The notes under the pieces are model-generated. The model searched no databases, was not told where the DNA came from, and saw only the letters and a list, made by a program, of their open reading frames with translations. A stretch of 64,000 nucleotides of DNA from Stygiobacter sp. (GTDB taxonomy: Bacteria > Pseudomonadota > Alphaproteobacteria > Rhodospirillales > Magnetospirillaceae): assembly GCA_006218045.1 (NCBI GenBank), contig VBWB01000005.1, forward strand, positions 62,001 to 126,000, in the 5' to 3' direction. The number at the start of each line of letters is the position of its first letter. The first letter of the stretch is position 1. Below are positions 1-8,285 of the stretch, one piece after another. Position numbers and translations under genes: made by a program.

Positions 1-1555
1 GACGGGCTTGCAGCAAAGCCATGGCCTTGATCAGGGTGTGCAGGTTTTTCTGCACATAGATGTCGCAGACCGCCAGCAAGGTGTTTTGTTCGCGGCGGAC
101 CGAAGCATCCGGGGTGAAGGCCGGGGCGATGCCGTGATGGATGATTTCGACGCGTTTGACGATGGCGGCGGGCAGGCCGAAACTGAGGGAACGGCGGGCG
201 TAATCGGACACGGCGATGGCCCGGCGGCAGGTGATCAGCGACAGGGCGGTGGCCAAAGCCAGCATACCCCAATAGATGCGCTTGTTCAGGCGCTTGTCCC
301 GTTGCACCACGGCCAGCGAATTGCGCAGCAGAATTACCGGATTGGGGGCGGCGAAGGGGCCGTAATTGGCGGGGGAAAAGGTCACCACCGCCAGCATTTC
401 GCGGGCCAGGATCGGCAGAGCCAGCTGTTCCCACAACAACAGCCGCAGGAAACCGGTCTTGAATTGCAGCAGATGCAGGCGCACGCCTTCCGGCGGTTCA
501 CCGAACAAGGCGTATTGGTCCTGGTGCAGCAGCAAATGGATCTGAAGCCGACGATCATCGGCCAGATCGCCCAGGATGTTGCGCAAATAGGTGACGCCAC
601 CGCCACTTTTGGCATGCAGGCCGTTGATCAGCACCGGCAGACGGTCATGGGGCGCCTTGGGACCGTGCGGGATCAGGCTCAACAGCATGGCGGCCCAATT
701 TCGCGGCGCCAGCGGCCATTGACGCAGCGATCTGGCGAAAAACCGGCGGGCTTTGATCTGATCGCCGGCTTCCTGATAAAGCCGCCCGGCTCCGTATTGC
801 AGGCTTGCCAGGCGCCGGCGTAAGCGCAGGGCATCGCGCCACGAACGGTTGGGCAGGCAATCATAATGCTTGCGCACCGCCAGTTCCGACGCTTCCATAT
901 GCCGTTCCGCCGATTTGCTTTGCTGACCGGGATGGAGGCGATATTTGCTGAGCACCAGGGGAAGAAAGCGGATGCGCGCCCCGACCTTGACCAGCTTCAG
1001 CTGTAATTCGTAATCCTCGGCGCTGCGCAGGGCGGCATCCTCGCTGACACCGCCGACCTGTTGCAGCAGCGAATGGCGGATGATGGTCGCCGACGGCGAC
1101 ATGGCCGAGCCCTCGAACAACAGATTGCGCAATTGCGCCCGCCGTTCCGGTCCCGGCAGCCAATCGCGCAGAATGCGGTTGCCGTCCCAGAAATGCACCC
1201 CGTGGGTGACGATATCGGTGTCGGCGGTCAGATGCGGCAAGCAGGTTTCCAGCTTGTCGGCGTGCCAGACATCGTCGGAATCGAGAAACGCCACCCATTC
1301 GCCCCGGGCTTCGGTGATGCCGATATTGCGCGAGGCGGCGATGATACCGTGATTGGCGAAGTTGATCAGACGGATGCGCGGATCATTGATTTCCGCCACC
1401 ACGCTTTCGGTATGGTCGGCGGAATGATTGTTGATGACGATGGCTTCCCAACCATCCACCCGTTGGGCCAGCACCGAATGCAGGGCCTCGCGCAGCCAGT
1501 CGGCCTGATTGTAGGTGGGAATGACGATGGTGATCAGGGGCGTGGCGTTGGTCAT
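1..1555 (-). CDS. GT2-GT4 fusion glycosyltransferase (3' end outside window)
   Basis: This gene is absent from the ORF track because it runs off the window, but the frame is open from the ATG at 1555 to base 1. The N-terminal part (about residues 1-230) is a family 2 glycosyltransferase: it begins LITIVIPTYNQADWL and has the nucleotide-sugar DxD in FLDSDDVW near residue 92. After a linker, a second domain starts near residue 310 (LINGLHAKSGGGVTYLRNIL) and looks like the N-terminal half of a GT4-type GT-B enzyme, with HHGI near the end. Its ATG overlaps the stop of the upstream epimerase by ATGA, so the two are translationally coupled. It probably adds two successive sugars of a surface polysaccharide at the inner membrane. 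Donors and acceptor are unknown, and the C-terminal nucleotide-binding half lies outside the window. Confidence 0.85.
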   Translation of the reverse strand, partial: MTNATPLITIVIPTYNQADWLREALHSVLAQRVDGWEAIVINNHSADHTESVVAEINDPRIRLINFANHGIIAASRNIGITEARGEWVAFLDSDDVWHADKLETCLPHLTADTDIVTHGVHFWDGNRILRDWLPGPERRAQLRNLLFEGSAMSPSATIIRHSLLQQVGGVSEDAALRSAEDYELQLKLVKVGARIRFLPLVLSKYRLHPGQQSKSAERHMEASELAVRKHYDCLPNRSWRDALRLRRRLASLQYGAGRLYQEAGDQIKARRFFARSLRQWPLAPRNWAAMLLSLIPHGPKAPHDRLPVLINGLHAKSGGGVTYLRNILGDLADDRRLQIHLLLHQDQYALFGEPPEGVRLHLLQFKTGFLRLLLWEQLALPILAREMLAVVTFSPANYGPFAAPNPVILLRNSLAVVQRDKRLNKRIYWGMLALATALSLITCRRAIAVSDYARRSLSFGLPAAIVKRVEIIHHGIAPAFTPDASVRREQNTLLAVCDIYVQKNLHTLIKAMALLQAR

Positions 1556-2499
1556 GACATAGCCTTGGCCTGGGCCAGACAGAAATCAAGGGTTTCGTCG
1601 ATGGCTGCCGCCAGATCGGCTTGCGGGGTGAAACCGCAGGCGCGCAGCTTGTCGATTCGGTACTCCAGCGGTGCCGTCGTTTCACCGGGGGCGGGGGCCG
1701 GTCGCTGCAAGACGACGTCGAGGCCGCGGGCGCGGGCGCGGGCCAGCACCAGATCGGCCATGGCCGCCACGCTCTTGCCTTGTCCGCTACCCAAATTCAT
1801 CAGGCCGTCGCCCCAGGCGCTGAGTGGAACCGCCAGCAGATGAACCAAGGCGTTTTCCACATCGGCCAGGGGGATGAAATCGCGGCTGACCAAGCCGGCG
1901 GTCCGCATCACCAACGGTCCGCCCACCGCCGCCGCCCGGCACAAATCGTTGACCAGCAAGCCCCAGCGGTCGATGTCGGCATGGACGGGGGCGCCGATGG
2001 CGTTGGACAGGCGCAGGGCCAAGCCGCCGATGCGGCCCTGGGCGTGGGCGGTCAAGACGAAATCCTCGGCCACCCGGTTGCTGATGCCGTAAGGATGGCG
2101 GGGCAGCGGCAGCGCGGTTTCATCCACCACGCCATGCAGCCGGGCGCCATAGACATGGGCGGTGGAAAACAGGACGAAGCGCGGGCAGCCGGCGGCGATG
2201 GCCGCTTCCAGCAGACGGACGGTGTATTCACCGTTGACGCGCAGGGCTTGGACCGGGTCACGGGCACATTCGGCATCGGACAAGCCGGCCAGATGGACCA
2301 CGGCCCGGCAGCCGGCGCACGCCGCCGCCACACTGGCCGGATCGTCCCAATCAAGCACGATGGTTCGGGCGTCCTTGGCCCAGATGGGTGAAAGCGGGCG
2401 ACGGCTGGCCAGACGGATTTCATCGCCCCGTGTCAGCAGGTGACGGACCAGACGCCCCCCCACATAGCCGCTGCCGCCGGTGACCAGAATGGCGGTCAT
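1552..2499 (-). CDS. NAD-dependent epimerase/dehydratase (SDR), probable CDP-sugar reductase
   Basis: An extended SDR of 315 aa with an N-terminal Rossmann motif TGGSGYVGGRLV and a serine motif LFSTAHVYG. It lies directly after RfbF, RfbG and a 3,5-epimerase-like protein and overlaps its upstream neighbour by ATGA. From this position it could be the last step that reduces the 4-keto group of a CDP-4-keto-6-deoxyhexose. The usual YxxxK active-site motif reads YGISN, so the catalytic lysine position holds asparagine. Some sugar-nucleotide SDRs are known to vary here, but it makes the exact reaction uncertain. Family assignment is secure and the substrate is inferred from context only. Confidence 0.85.
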   Translation of the reverse strand: MTAILVTGGSGYVGGRLVRHLLTRGDEIRLASRRPLSPIWAKDARTIVLDWDDPASVAAACAGCRAVVHLAGLSDAECARDPVQALRVNGEYTVRLLEAAIAAGCPRFVLFSTAHVYGARLHGVVDETALPLPRHPYGISNRVAEDFVLTAHAQGRIGGLALRLSNAIGAPVHADIDRWGLLVNDLCRAAAVGGPLVMRTAGLVSRDFIPLADVENALVHLLAVPLSAWGDGLMNLGSGQGKSVAAMADLVLARARARGLDVVLQRPAPAPGETTAPLEYRIDKLRACGFTPQADLAAAIDETLDFCLAQAKAMS

Positions 2500-2942
2500 G
2501 GCCTCTCCCGCCAGATATAGGGGATGGCCGGGTCGTCATGGTCCTTGCGCTCGGCCTCGCTCGGGTCATGGGCAAGGGTGGCGCAATTGGCGACCATGGC
2601 GGTTTCCTGGCCGACGCATTGAAAGCCGGTCCACAGGCCCGGCGGGACGCTGACCAGGGCATAATCGTCACCGCCCACGGCGATTTCCTGCACCTGACCA
2701 TGGGTGGGGCTGTGCGGGCGAGGGTCGAACAGGACGAAATTGATGCGCCCCACCGGCACCGCATAGTTCAAGCCCATGCGGTGGTGGTAGTGCCAAGCCT
2801 TGATCTTGCCGGGATGGACCGAGGAAAAGTAAATCTCGCCGAATTGCCGGAAAACCGGCGAATCGGCGCGCAACATATGCATGACCGCGCCCCGGTCGTC
2901 GGCGATACGGCGCAACGGGGTGACGACGACGCCGTCGATCAC
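2496..2942 (-). CDS. dTDP-4-dehydrorhamnose 3,5-epimerase-like cupin protein
   Basis: The ORF track joins this gene to an unrelated N-terminal stretch. The real start is the GTG at 2942, which overlaps the stop of rfbG by GTGA and gives a 148-aa protein beginning VIDGVVVTPLRRIADDRG. The sequence FGEIYFSSVHPGKIKAWHYHHRMGLNYAVPVGRINFVLFD matches the RmlC-like cupin fold, with histidines of the HxHxH type. The family epimerises C3 and/or C5 of 4-keto-6-deoxy sugar nucleotides. Next to rfbF and rfbG it most likely acts on CDP-4-keto-6-deoxyglucose. At 148 aa it is shorter than RmlC (about 180 aa) and may epimerise only one carbon. Confidence 0.85.
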   Translation of the reverse strand: MIDGVVVTPLRRIADDRGAVMHMLRADSPVFRQFGEIYFSSVHPGKIKAWHYHHRMGLNYAVPVGRINFVLFDPRPHSPTHGQVQEIAVGGDDYALVSVPPGLWTGFQCVGQETAMVANCATLAHDPSEAERKDHDDPAIPYIWRERP

Positions 2943-4009
2943 GGGTTTTTGCCCATGTAATCGTTGATCTGGTTCTGGCAGACGGCGCGGGGCGAGGCGT
3001 TTTCGCGGATGACCCGACGATACCAGCCGATGGTGCGGTCGATGGTTTCGTCCACGCCCCAGCGCGACCGCCAAGCCAGATCGACAGCGGCGCGGTCGGT
3101 GTTCAACTGCAACAGCCGGGCTTCGTGCGGGGCGTTGGCCTCGGGCGAGAGCTGGAACGACCCTTCGCCCCAGACCTTGACCGCCTCGGCCACCAATTCG
3201 CCGACGGTACGGACCGAACCGACGGGCGGGCCGAAATTCCAGGCACCGCCGAATTTCTTCGGCTGTCGCAGCAGATGGGCGGCGACGGACAGATAGCCCG
3301 ACAGCGGCTCCAGCACGTGCTGCCACGGGCGGGTGGCGTGGGGGTTGCGCACCGGCACCGGCAGGCTGTCTTCCAGGGCGCGGATGCAGTCGGGGATGAT
3401 GCGGTCGCGGGCCCAGTCACCGCCGCCGATGACGTTGCCGGCCCGGGTGCTGGCGATGCCGAAGCCGGGGCGGGAGTCGAAATAGCTGGAGCAATAGGCG
3501 GAAAAAATGATTTCCGCCGCCGCTTTCGATGCCGAATAGGGATCACGCCCGCCCAGTTCGTCGGTTTCGCGGTAGCCCCACACCCATTCCTTGTTTTCGT
3601 AGCACTTGTCCGAGGTGATGTAGACCGCCGCCCGCACCGAATCACTGGCGCGCAGGCATTCCAGCAGGTTCAGCGATCCGCCCACATTGGTGTCGATGGT
3701 CTGCTTGGGCTGTTCATAGGACAACCGCACCAAGGCCTGTGCTGCCAGATGGATGACCACTTCGGGTTGGGTTTCGGCGAAGACCTGGGACATATGATCG
3801 AGATCACGGACGTCGCCGTCCACATGGCGCATGTACTGACGCAGGCCCAACAGGTCGAACAGCGGACGCTCGCCTTCCGGCGGCAGGGCATAGCCGGTGA
3901 CCTCGGCTCCCAGTTCGGTCAGCCACAGACACAGCCACGATCCCTTGAAGCCGGTGTCGCCGGTGACCAGTACCCGCTTGCCCTTGAAGGCGGTGAACAG
4001 TTTTTCCAT
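2939..4009 (-). CDS. rfbG: CDP-glucose 4,6-dehydratase RfbG
   Basis: This enzyme converts CDP-glucose to CDP-4-keto-6-deoxyglucose, the branch point of CDP-6-deoxy and dideoxy sugar pathways. The protein begins MEKLFTAFKGKRVLVTGDTGFKGSWLCLWL, typical of RfbG, with the extended-SDR motif TGDTGFKG, the ITSDKCYEN segment and the active-site YSASK. I place the start at the ATG at 4009, which overlaps the rfbF stop as TGATG and has a GGAG nine bases upstream. The longer start in the ORF track would read through rfbF. The resulting 356 aa is the usual family length. It is coupled to rfbF upstream and to the cupin epimerase downstream. Confidence 0.95.
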   Translation of the reverse strand: MEKLFTAFKGKRVLVTGDTGFKGSWLCLWLTELGAEVTGYALPPEGERPLFDLLGLRQYMRHVDGDVRDLDHMSQVFAETQPEVVIHLAAQALVRLSYEQPKQTIDTNVGGSLNLLECLRASDSVRAAVYITSDKCYENKEWVWGYRETDELGGRDPYSASKAAAEIIFSAYCSSYFDSRPGFGIASTRAGNVIGGGDWARDRIIPDCIRALEDSLPVPVRNPHATRPWQHVLEPLSGYLSVAAHLLRQPKKFGGAWNFGPPVGSVRTVGELVAEAVKVWGEGSFQLSPEANAPHEARLLQLNTDRAAVDLAWRSRWGVDETIDRTIGWYRRVIRENASPRAVCQNQINDYMGKNP

Positions 4010-4788
4010 CACCAGCATCTCCACGGGGCCCGGCCGGCGTTCCACAGGTCGTTCAGCAGCGAGTAGTCGCGATAGGTGTCCATGCATTGCCAAAAGCCGT
4101 CATGGCGATAGACCATCAACTGGCCGTCGGCCACCACCTTGCGCATGGGATCTTGTTCCAGCATGACGTTGTCGTCGCCGATGTAATCCAGCATTTTGCG
4201 ATTGCAGACGAAATAGCCGCCGGAGATGCAGCCGTCGGTGGCTTGGGGCTTTTCGTTGAACTCGCGCACGCCGCCGTCGGCCTCGATCCCCAATTCGCCG
4301 AAGCGACCGGGTGGGCGCACACCGGTGACGGTGACCAGCTTGCCGTGGCCGCGATGAAAATCGACCAGGGCTTTGATGTCGATGTCGGCGACGCCGTCGG
4401 CATAGGTGAGCAGGAAGTCCTCATCGTCGCCCAGATATTTGGCGATGCGCTTGACCCGGGTGCCGGTCAGCGAGTCGAGGCCGGTTTCGGCCAAGGTGAT
4501 CTTCCAGCCGCTTTCGTCGTGGTCGCCGTGATAGTCGATGGCCTTCTCGCGCCCGAGCGTCAGGGTGAAGTCGCTGGTGAAGGCCTGATAGTTCAGGAAG
4601 AATTCCTTGATGGTGTGGCTTTTATAGCCCAGGCACAGCACGAACTCGGTGAAGCCGTGGGCGGCATAGGATTTCATCACATGCCACAGGATGGGCGCCG
4701 GCCCGACCGGGATCATCGGCTTGGGGATATTGTCGGCGACATCGCGGATGCGCGTGCCCTGACCGCCGCAAAGAATGACGACTTTCAC
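4009..4788 (-). CDS. rfbF: glucose-1-phosphate cytidylyltransferase RfbF
   Basis: This enzyme makes CDP-glucose from CTP and glucose 1-phosphate, the first step of CDP-deoxyhexose synthesis. The 259-aa protein starts MKVVILCGGQGTRI, the nucleotide-binding signature of sugar nucleotidyltransferases, followed by KPMIPVGPAPILWHVMKSYAAHGFTEFVLCLGYKSHTIKEFF, characteristic of RfbF. It matches the family length of about 257 aa. It is immediately followed by rfbG with a one-base overlap. A 19-base gap separates it from the polymerase-like gene upstream. Confidence 0.95.
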   Translation of the reverse strand: MKVVILCGGQGTRIRDVADNIPKPMIPVGPAPILWHVMKSYAAHGFTEFVLCLGYKSHTIKEFFLNYQAFTSDFTLTLGREKAIDYHGDHDESGWKITLAETGLDSLTGTRVKRIAKYLGDDEDFLLTYADGVADIDIKALVDFHRGHGKLVTVTGVRPPGRFGELGIEADGGVREFNEKPQATDGCISGGYFVCNRKMLDYIGDDNVMLEQDPMRKVVADGQLMVYRHDGFWQCMDTYRDYSLLNDLWNAGRAPWRCW

Positions 4789-4807
4789 TGACTTTCCCCC
4801 ACTGTGC

Positions 4808-6286
4808 TTAATCGGGTGCTGGCCGGAAAAGCGCCTTATACCCCCACTCGACGCTACGGGCCATCACATAAAGTACCGCGATCAGCAAGACGATGTTGCC
4901 ACAGGTCAGGCTGATATTGGATTCCTGGTTGATCAACGGAAACAGTACGCTGCTGCCGATGACCATATTCAACGGCTGGCCCGAGAGGGAATTGAGCAAG
5001 GCGTTGAGACCGGCCAACGTCAAGCCGACGACGGACATGGTCGCCAGCATCCCCCAAAGACCGAAATTCGCATAGGCTTCAACCAGCCAGGGCAGATTGA
5101 CGGCCATGTTCATGTTATCGGCGGGGATGAAGACGTAACGGCGACCGAATTCGTTGCCCAGCCGCTCCTCGGGCTTTTGCGCATAGAGGAAACGGGGGAT
5201 GAAACTGGTCAGCAGCGGTCGCAATGTCTCACCGTGCCAATAAGGCACGGTGTCGGGCGAGAGCGCATGCACCTGGGCGAACAGCACCGCGGCGTTGACC
5301 CGCTTTGCGGTTTCGCGCAAGGAACCGAGAAAAGGCGAGCGCGGGGCATCGACGACCGCCGCCTCGAGTTGCATGGGGGCAGAGAAAGTGAGGTTGAGGC
5401 CGAACTTCATCGATGCCAGATAATCGGCAGGGTGAAGGGTTTTCCCGGACAGCTTTGAAAACCAGACATGATCGCGGAAATCCCGGAATGGGCGATAGCC
5501 GACGGCCCCCACCACCAGGATGATGGTCAGCAAGACCACGGCTTGACGACGATTCAGCGCCAGATACAAGAAAACCAGAAAGGCCGGCAACATCAGGACC
5601 TTGATGAAATTGCCGCTTTCCATTCCCATGACGATCTTCAACGGCAGCAGGACGCCGAGCAGGGGGATCAACCACCACCGTTTGATTTGATTGCTGCCGG
5701 CCAGGAAAACCGGAATACCGAAGCCTACGAACGCCAACGGATTGGCGAGCTGTTCCACCGAGGAAATACCGAGCCGGCTGGAAACCAGCATACCGCCGAA
5801 ATGCCCGGTCAGGGCCAGAACGGCCAAGCCGATGGACAGCCGGACAGAGGGTTGGCCGACGAAGCGGACGGGACGAATCCGCTGGTTCAGCCACCGGGCG
5901 GTCCCCATCAGGACGATCATCAGCATGGCGATGCCGCCGGCCATGGCGACCATGGCATCCGTGCCGAGCTGGTTGCCGGGTAAGGCCATGCCGTCCCGGT
6001 AAAGCCGGATCGCGCCGTCGCGCCAGATGAAATCGGTCAGGAATGGCTGGCAGACGAACCAGATCAGATAAAATAGGCCGATGGCGGCAATGAACGGCAT
6101 GGATCGGTCATGGCCTCTCCACCACTGGATCAGCGGCCATAGGCAAAGAGGGACGGTCAACGCGACGCAGACCGCTCCCCCCCATTCCACCCGCGCCGGC
6201 CTGACGGCAATCAGGGCGACCGCCAGCATGAGCAGGACGAGCAGGGGATAAGCTGATCCCTTGTACTGTGGAATAGTGATCTTCAC
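4808..6286 (-). CDS. multi-spanning membrane protein, Wzy-like polysaccharide polymerase candidate
   Basis: A protein of about 492 aa with some eleven or twelve hydrophobic segments (for example YPLLVLLMLAVALIAVRPA, AMLMIVLMGTA, VLLTIILVVGAVGY, NIVLLIAVLYVMA) and a large polar loop in the second half containing FIPRFLYAQKPEERLGNEFGRRY. This layout is typical of O-antigen polymerases and related EpsG/Wzy proteins, which link repeat units in the periplasm. Sequence identity in that group is very low, so the call rests on topology and context. Two starts are possible. The GTG at 6286 overlaps the preceding stop by GTGA. The ORF track start at 6295 is a TTG with a GGA closer to it. Confidence 0.7.
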   Translation of the reverse strand: MKITIPQYKGSAYPLLVLLMLAVALIAVRPARVEWGGAVCVALTVPLCLWPLIQWWRGHDRSMPFIAAIGLFYLIWFVCQPFLTDFIWRDGAIRLYRDGMALPGNQLGTDAMVAMAGGIAMLMIVLMGTARWLNQRIRPVRFVGQPSVRLSIGLAVLALTGHFGGMLVSSRLGISSVEQLANPLAFVGFGIPVFLAGSNQIKRWWLIPLLGVLLPLKIVMGMESGNFIKVLMLPAFLVFLYLALNRRQAVVLLTIILVVGAVGYRPFRDFRDHVWFSKLSGKTLHPADYLASMKFGLNLTFSAPMQLEAAVVDAPRSPFLGSLRETAKRVNAAVLFAQVHALSPDTVPYWHGETLRPLLTSFIPRFLYAQKPEERLGNEFGRRYVFIPADNMNMAVNLPWLVEAYANFGLWGMLATMSVVGLTLAGLNALLNSLSGQPLNMVIGSSVLFPLINQESNISLTCGNIVLLIAVLYVMARSVEWGYKALFRPAPD

Positions 6287-7209
6287 GGCAGGCAATGATC
6301 TTCCAATCCCTTGATTGCCGCCATGCCCATGGCCAGGACCGCTTCTTCGGCGCTGCCGCCGATATGCGGCAGGGCCAGGAAATTGGGCAGATGCAGCAAT
6401 TCCAGGTCGTCAGGGGGTTCGTCATGAAAGACGTCGAAGGCTGCCGCGGCCAGGCGCCCCTGGCTCAGCATCGCCTTGAGCGCCGGCTCATCGACCAGGC
6501 CGCCGCGGGCCGCATTGATCAGGATGGCCCGCGGCGACAACAGGGCCAAGCGTTCGGCGTTCAGGATGTTGCGGGTCGAGGGACCGGCGGGCAGGTGCAA
6601 GGTAACGATGTCCGACGTGGTCAACAAGGTTTCGAGATCGACCGCCGTCACCTTGTGGGCGGCATAGAATTCGGGGAAATCCAGGATATCGTTGGCCAGG
6701 ACGGTACAGCCAAAGGCGTTCAGCAATCCGGCCAGATCCTTGCCGATATGGCCGCAACCGACGATGCCCACGGTTTTTCCGGTCAGTTGCCGTCCCATCA
6801 ACTGACGCCATTGACCGGCGCGTACCTCGGCATTGGCTTGCGGCACGTGGCGCAACAGGGCGATGGCGCAGGCGATGACCAACTCGGAGACCGAACGCTT
6901 GTTGACGCCGCCGGTCCAGCCAAGGCGCACGTCATGCCGCCGCATGGATTCCAGGTCGATCATGTCCAGGCCGACGCCATATTTGCCGATGACGCGCAAT
7001 TCCGGCAAGGCGGTGAAAAAAGCATCGTCCAGTTTTTCCAGGGCGGTAATGGCCTTGTCGTGGCCACGGACGAAATCGATCAAGGCCTGGCCCGACAGGC
7101 TTAGCCCGGCGTCGTTGAAGGTGACGGACCGACCATAGCGCGCGGTCAGTTCGGCGCGCAGGATGGGGTGTTTGGAAAACGAGCGGGAACAGACGGCGAT
7201 GCGGGTCAT
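6283..7209 (-). CDS. D-isomer-specific 2-hydroxyacid dehydrogenase
   Basis: A 308-aa NAD-dependent dehydrogenase of the phosphoglycerate/D-lactate dehydrogenase family. It has the Rossmann motif TVGIVGCGHIGKDLAGLLNAFG, the catalytic arginine segment LINAARGGLVDEPAL and the closing histidine in LPHIGGSAEE. The family interconverts 2-keto and 2-hydroxy acids. Its place after the cyclase-like gene and in the same run as a pyruvate-type aldolase suggests it works on a keto acid in the same unusual sugar pathway, not in serine synthesis. The start at 7209 is chosen for its ATGA overlap with the upstream stop. The track start adds 13 residues inside that gene. Confidence 0.88.
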   Translation of the reverse strand: MTRIAVCSRSFSKHPILRAELTARYGRSVTFNDAGLSLSGQALIDFVRGHDKAITALEKLDDAFFTALPELRVIGKYGVGLDMIDLESMRRHDVRLGWTGGVNKRSVSELVIACAIALLRHVPQANAEVRAGQWRQLMGRQLTGKTVGIVGCGHIGKDLAGLLNAFGCTVLANDILDFPEFYAAHKVTAVDLETLLTTSDIVTLHLPAGPSTRNILNAERLALLSPRAILINAARGGLVDEPALKAMLSQGRLAAAAFDVFHDEPPDDLELLHLPNFLALPHIGGSAEEAVLAMGMAAIKGLEDHCLP

Positions 7210-8285
7210 GCGGCCTCCGTGCGGACGGCATTGAGAAACTGCCGGCATAGCTGACGGAAGGCGTCGTCATCGGCATGGATGCCTCGGGCGATGGTGCCTT
7301 GGTGGTCGGGCAGGATCAGGGTCACCGTGCCGGTCCCCACGTTCTTTTTGTCCTTGCCCAAGGCGGCGAAGAACCGGTCTTCATCCACGGGGGTGAGGGC
7401 ATAGCCGCGATAATTGGCGACGTAAAGCGGGTGAAAGCGCTGGAAATAGGTGGTGTCGCCCACCTTCAGCCCGGCGGCGACAAAATTGGCCATGTCCATG
7501 CCCATGCTGACGGCAATGCCGTGAGGGATGGCGAAATCCGTCGCCGTTTCCAGGGCATGGCCAAAGGAGTGACCGTAATTGAAGACGTTGCGGATGCCGC
7601 GATCGAATTCGTCGGCTTCGATCAAGCGTCTCTTGATCTCGAGCGAAGCGCGGATGCGCCGTTGCATGGTTTCGGTATCGGTGAAGAGTGCGGCGTAATC
7701 GGTGTGGAAGCCGGCCAGGGCGTCGGGGCCGGCGACGGCATGGGCCTTCAACATTTCACCGACGCCGGACAGCACCTCGCGGTGATCCAGGGTTTCGAGG
7801 AAACGGGCATCCACCAGCACCCGGCGCGGCGGCGTGAAGGTGCCCAGAATATTTTTCACCTCGCCGCAATTGATCGAACTTTTCGAGCCGATGCACGAAT
7901 CGGTCTGGGCCAGCAAGGTGGTGGGGACGAAGCGCCATTCCACCCCGCGCAGCAAGGTGGCGGCGAGAAAGCAGGTGATGTCCTGGGTGATGCCGCCGCC
8001 GATGGCGATCAGCACATGGTCGCGGCGTATCTTGCGATCGACCAGATGGGCGACATAGTCGGGAAAGCGGTCAAGCGACTTGGCATCCTCGGTGGCATCG
8101 ATCAGCAGGACCGAGCCGTGGGCGAGGATGGACAGCATGCGCTGGCCATGCAGTTGGGCGACCCGACGGTCGATGATGAAATGGGCATCGGCGGGGAAGT
8201 CGCGGTCCAGAGCGCTAACCCCGTCCCATTGGAAATCCACCCGGTAGGGGCCTGTGTGCGACTGGATGATCAGGCTGTCAGACAC
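7206..8285 (-). CDS. 3-dehydroquinate synthase-like sugar phosphate cyclase
   Basis: A 359-aa member of the AroB/sugar phosphate cyclase family, NAD- and metal-dependent enzymes that close seven-carbon sugar phosphates into carbocycles. Conserved parts are visible: IGGGITQDITCFLAATLLRGV, FVPTTLLAQTDSCIGSKSSIN with KNILGTF, the metal ligand glutamate in SGVGEMLKAHAV and the histidine in FNYGHSFGHALE. The AroB motif DSSVGGKTG is altered to DSCIGSKSS, and the gene sits among sugar-acid genes rather than aro genes. I infer a specialised cyclase or a related reaction, not shikimate synthesis. The GTG start overlaps the preceding SDR reading frame by eight bases. Confidence 0.85.
   Translation of the reverse strand: MSDSLIIQSHTGPYRVDFQWDGVSALDRDFPADAHFIIDRRVAQLHGQRMLSILAHGSVLLIDATEDAKSLDRFPDYVAHLVDRKIRRDHVLIAIGGGITQDITCFLAATLLRGVEWRFVPTTLLAQTDSCIGSKSSINCGEVKNILGTFTPPRRVLVDARFLETLDHREVLSGVGEMLKAHAVAGPDALAGFHTDYAALFTDTETMQRRIRASLEIKRRLIEADEFDRGIRNVFNYGHSFGHALETATDFAIPHGIAVSMGMDMANFVAAGLKVGDTTYFQRFHPLYVANYRGYALTPVDEDRFFAALGKDKKNVGTGTVTLILPDHQGTIARGIHADDDAFRQLCRQFLNAVRTEAA

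Noticed and set aside
2496-3326. Long 276-aa ORF starting inside rfbG
   Set aside because: Only the last 148 residues resemble a protein family. The remainder is an out-of-frame read of rfbG, and a GTG start overlaps the rfbG stop.
7206-8285. Primary-metabolism aroB (3-dehydroquinate synthase)
   Set aside because: The motif DSSVGGKTG is changed to DSCIGSKSS and the neighbours are sugar-acid genes with no aro gene, so a specialised cyclase is more likely.
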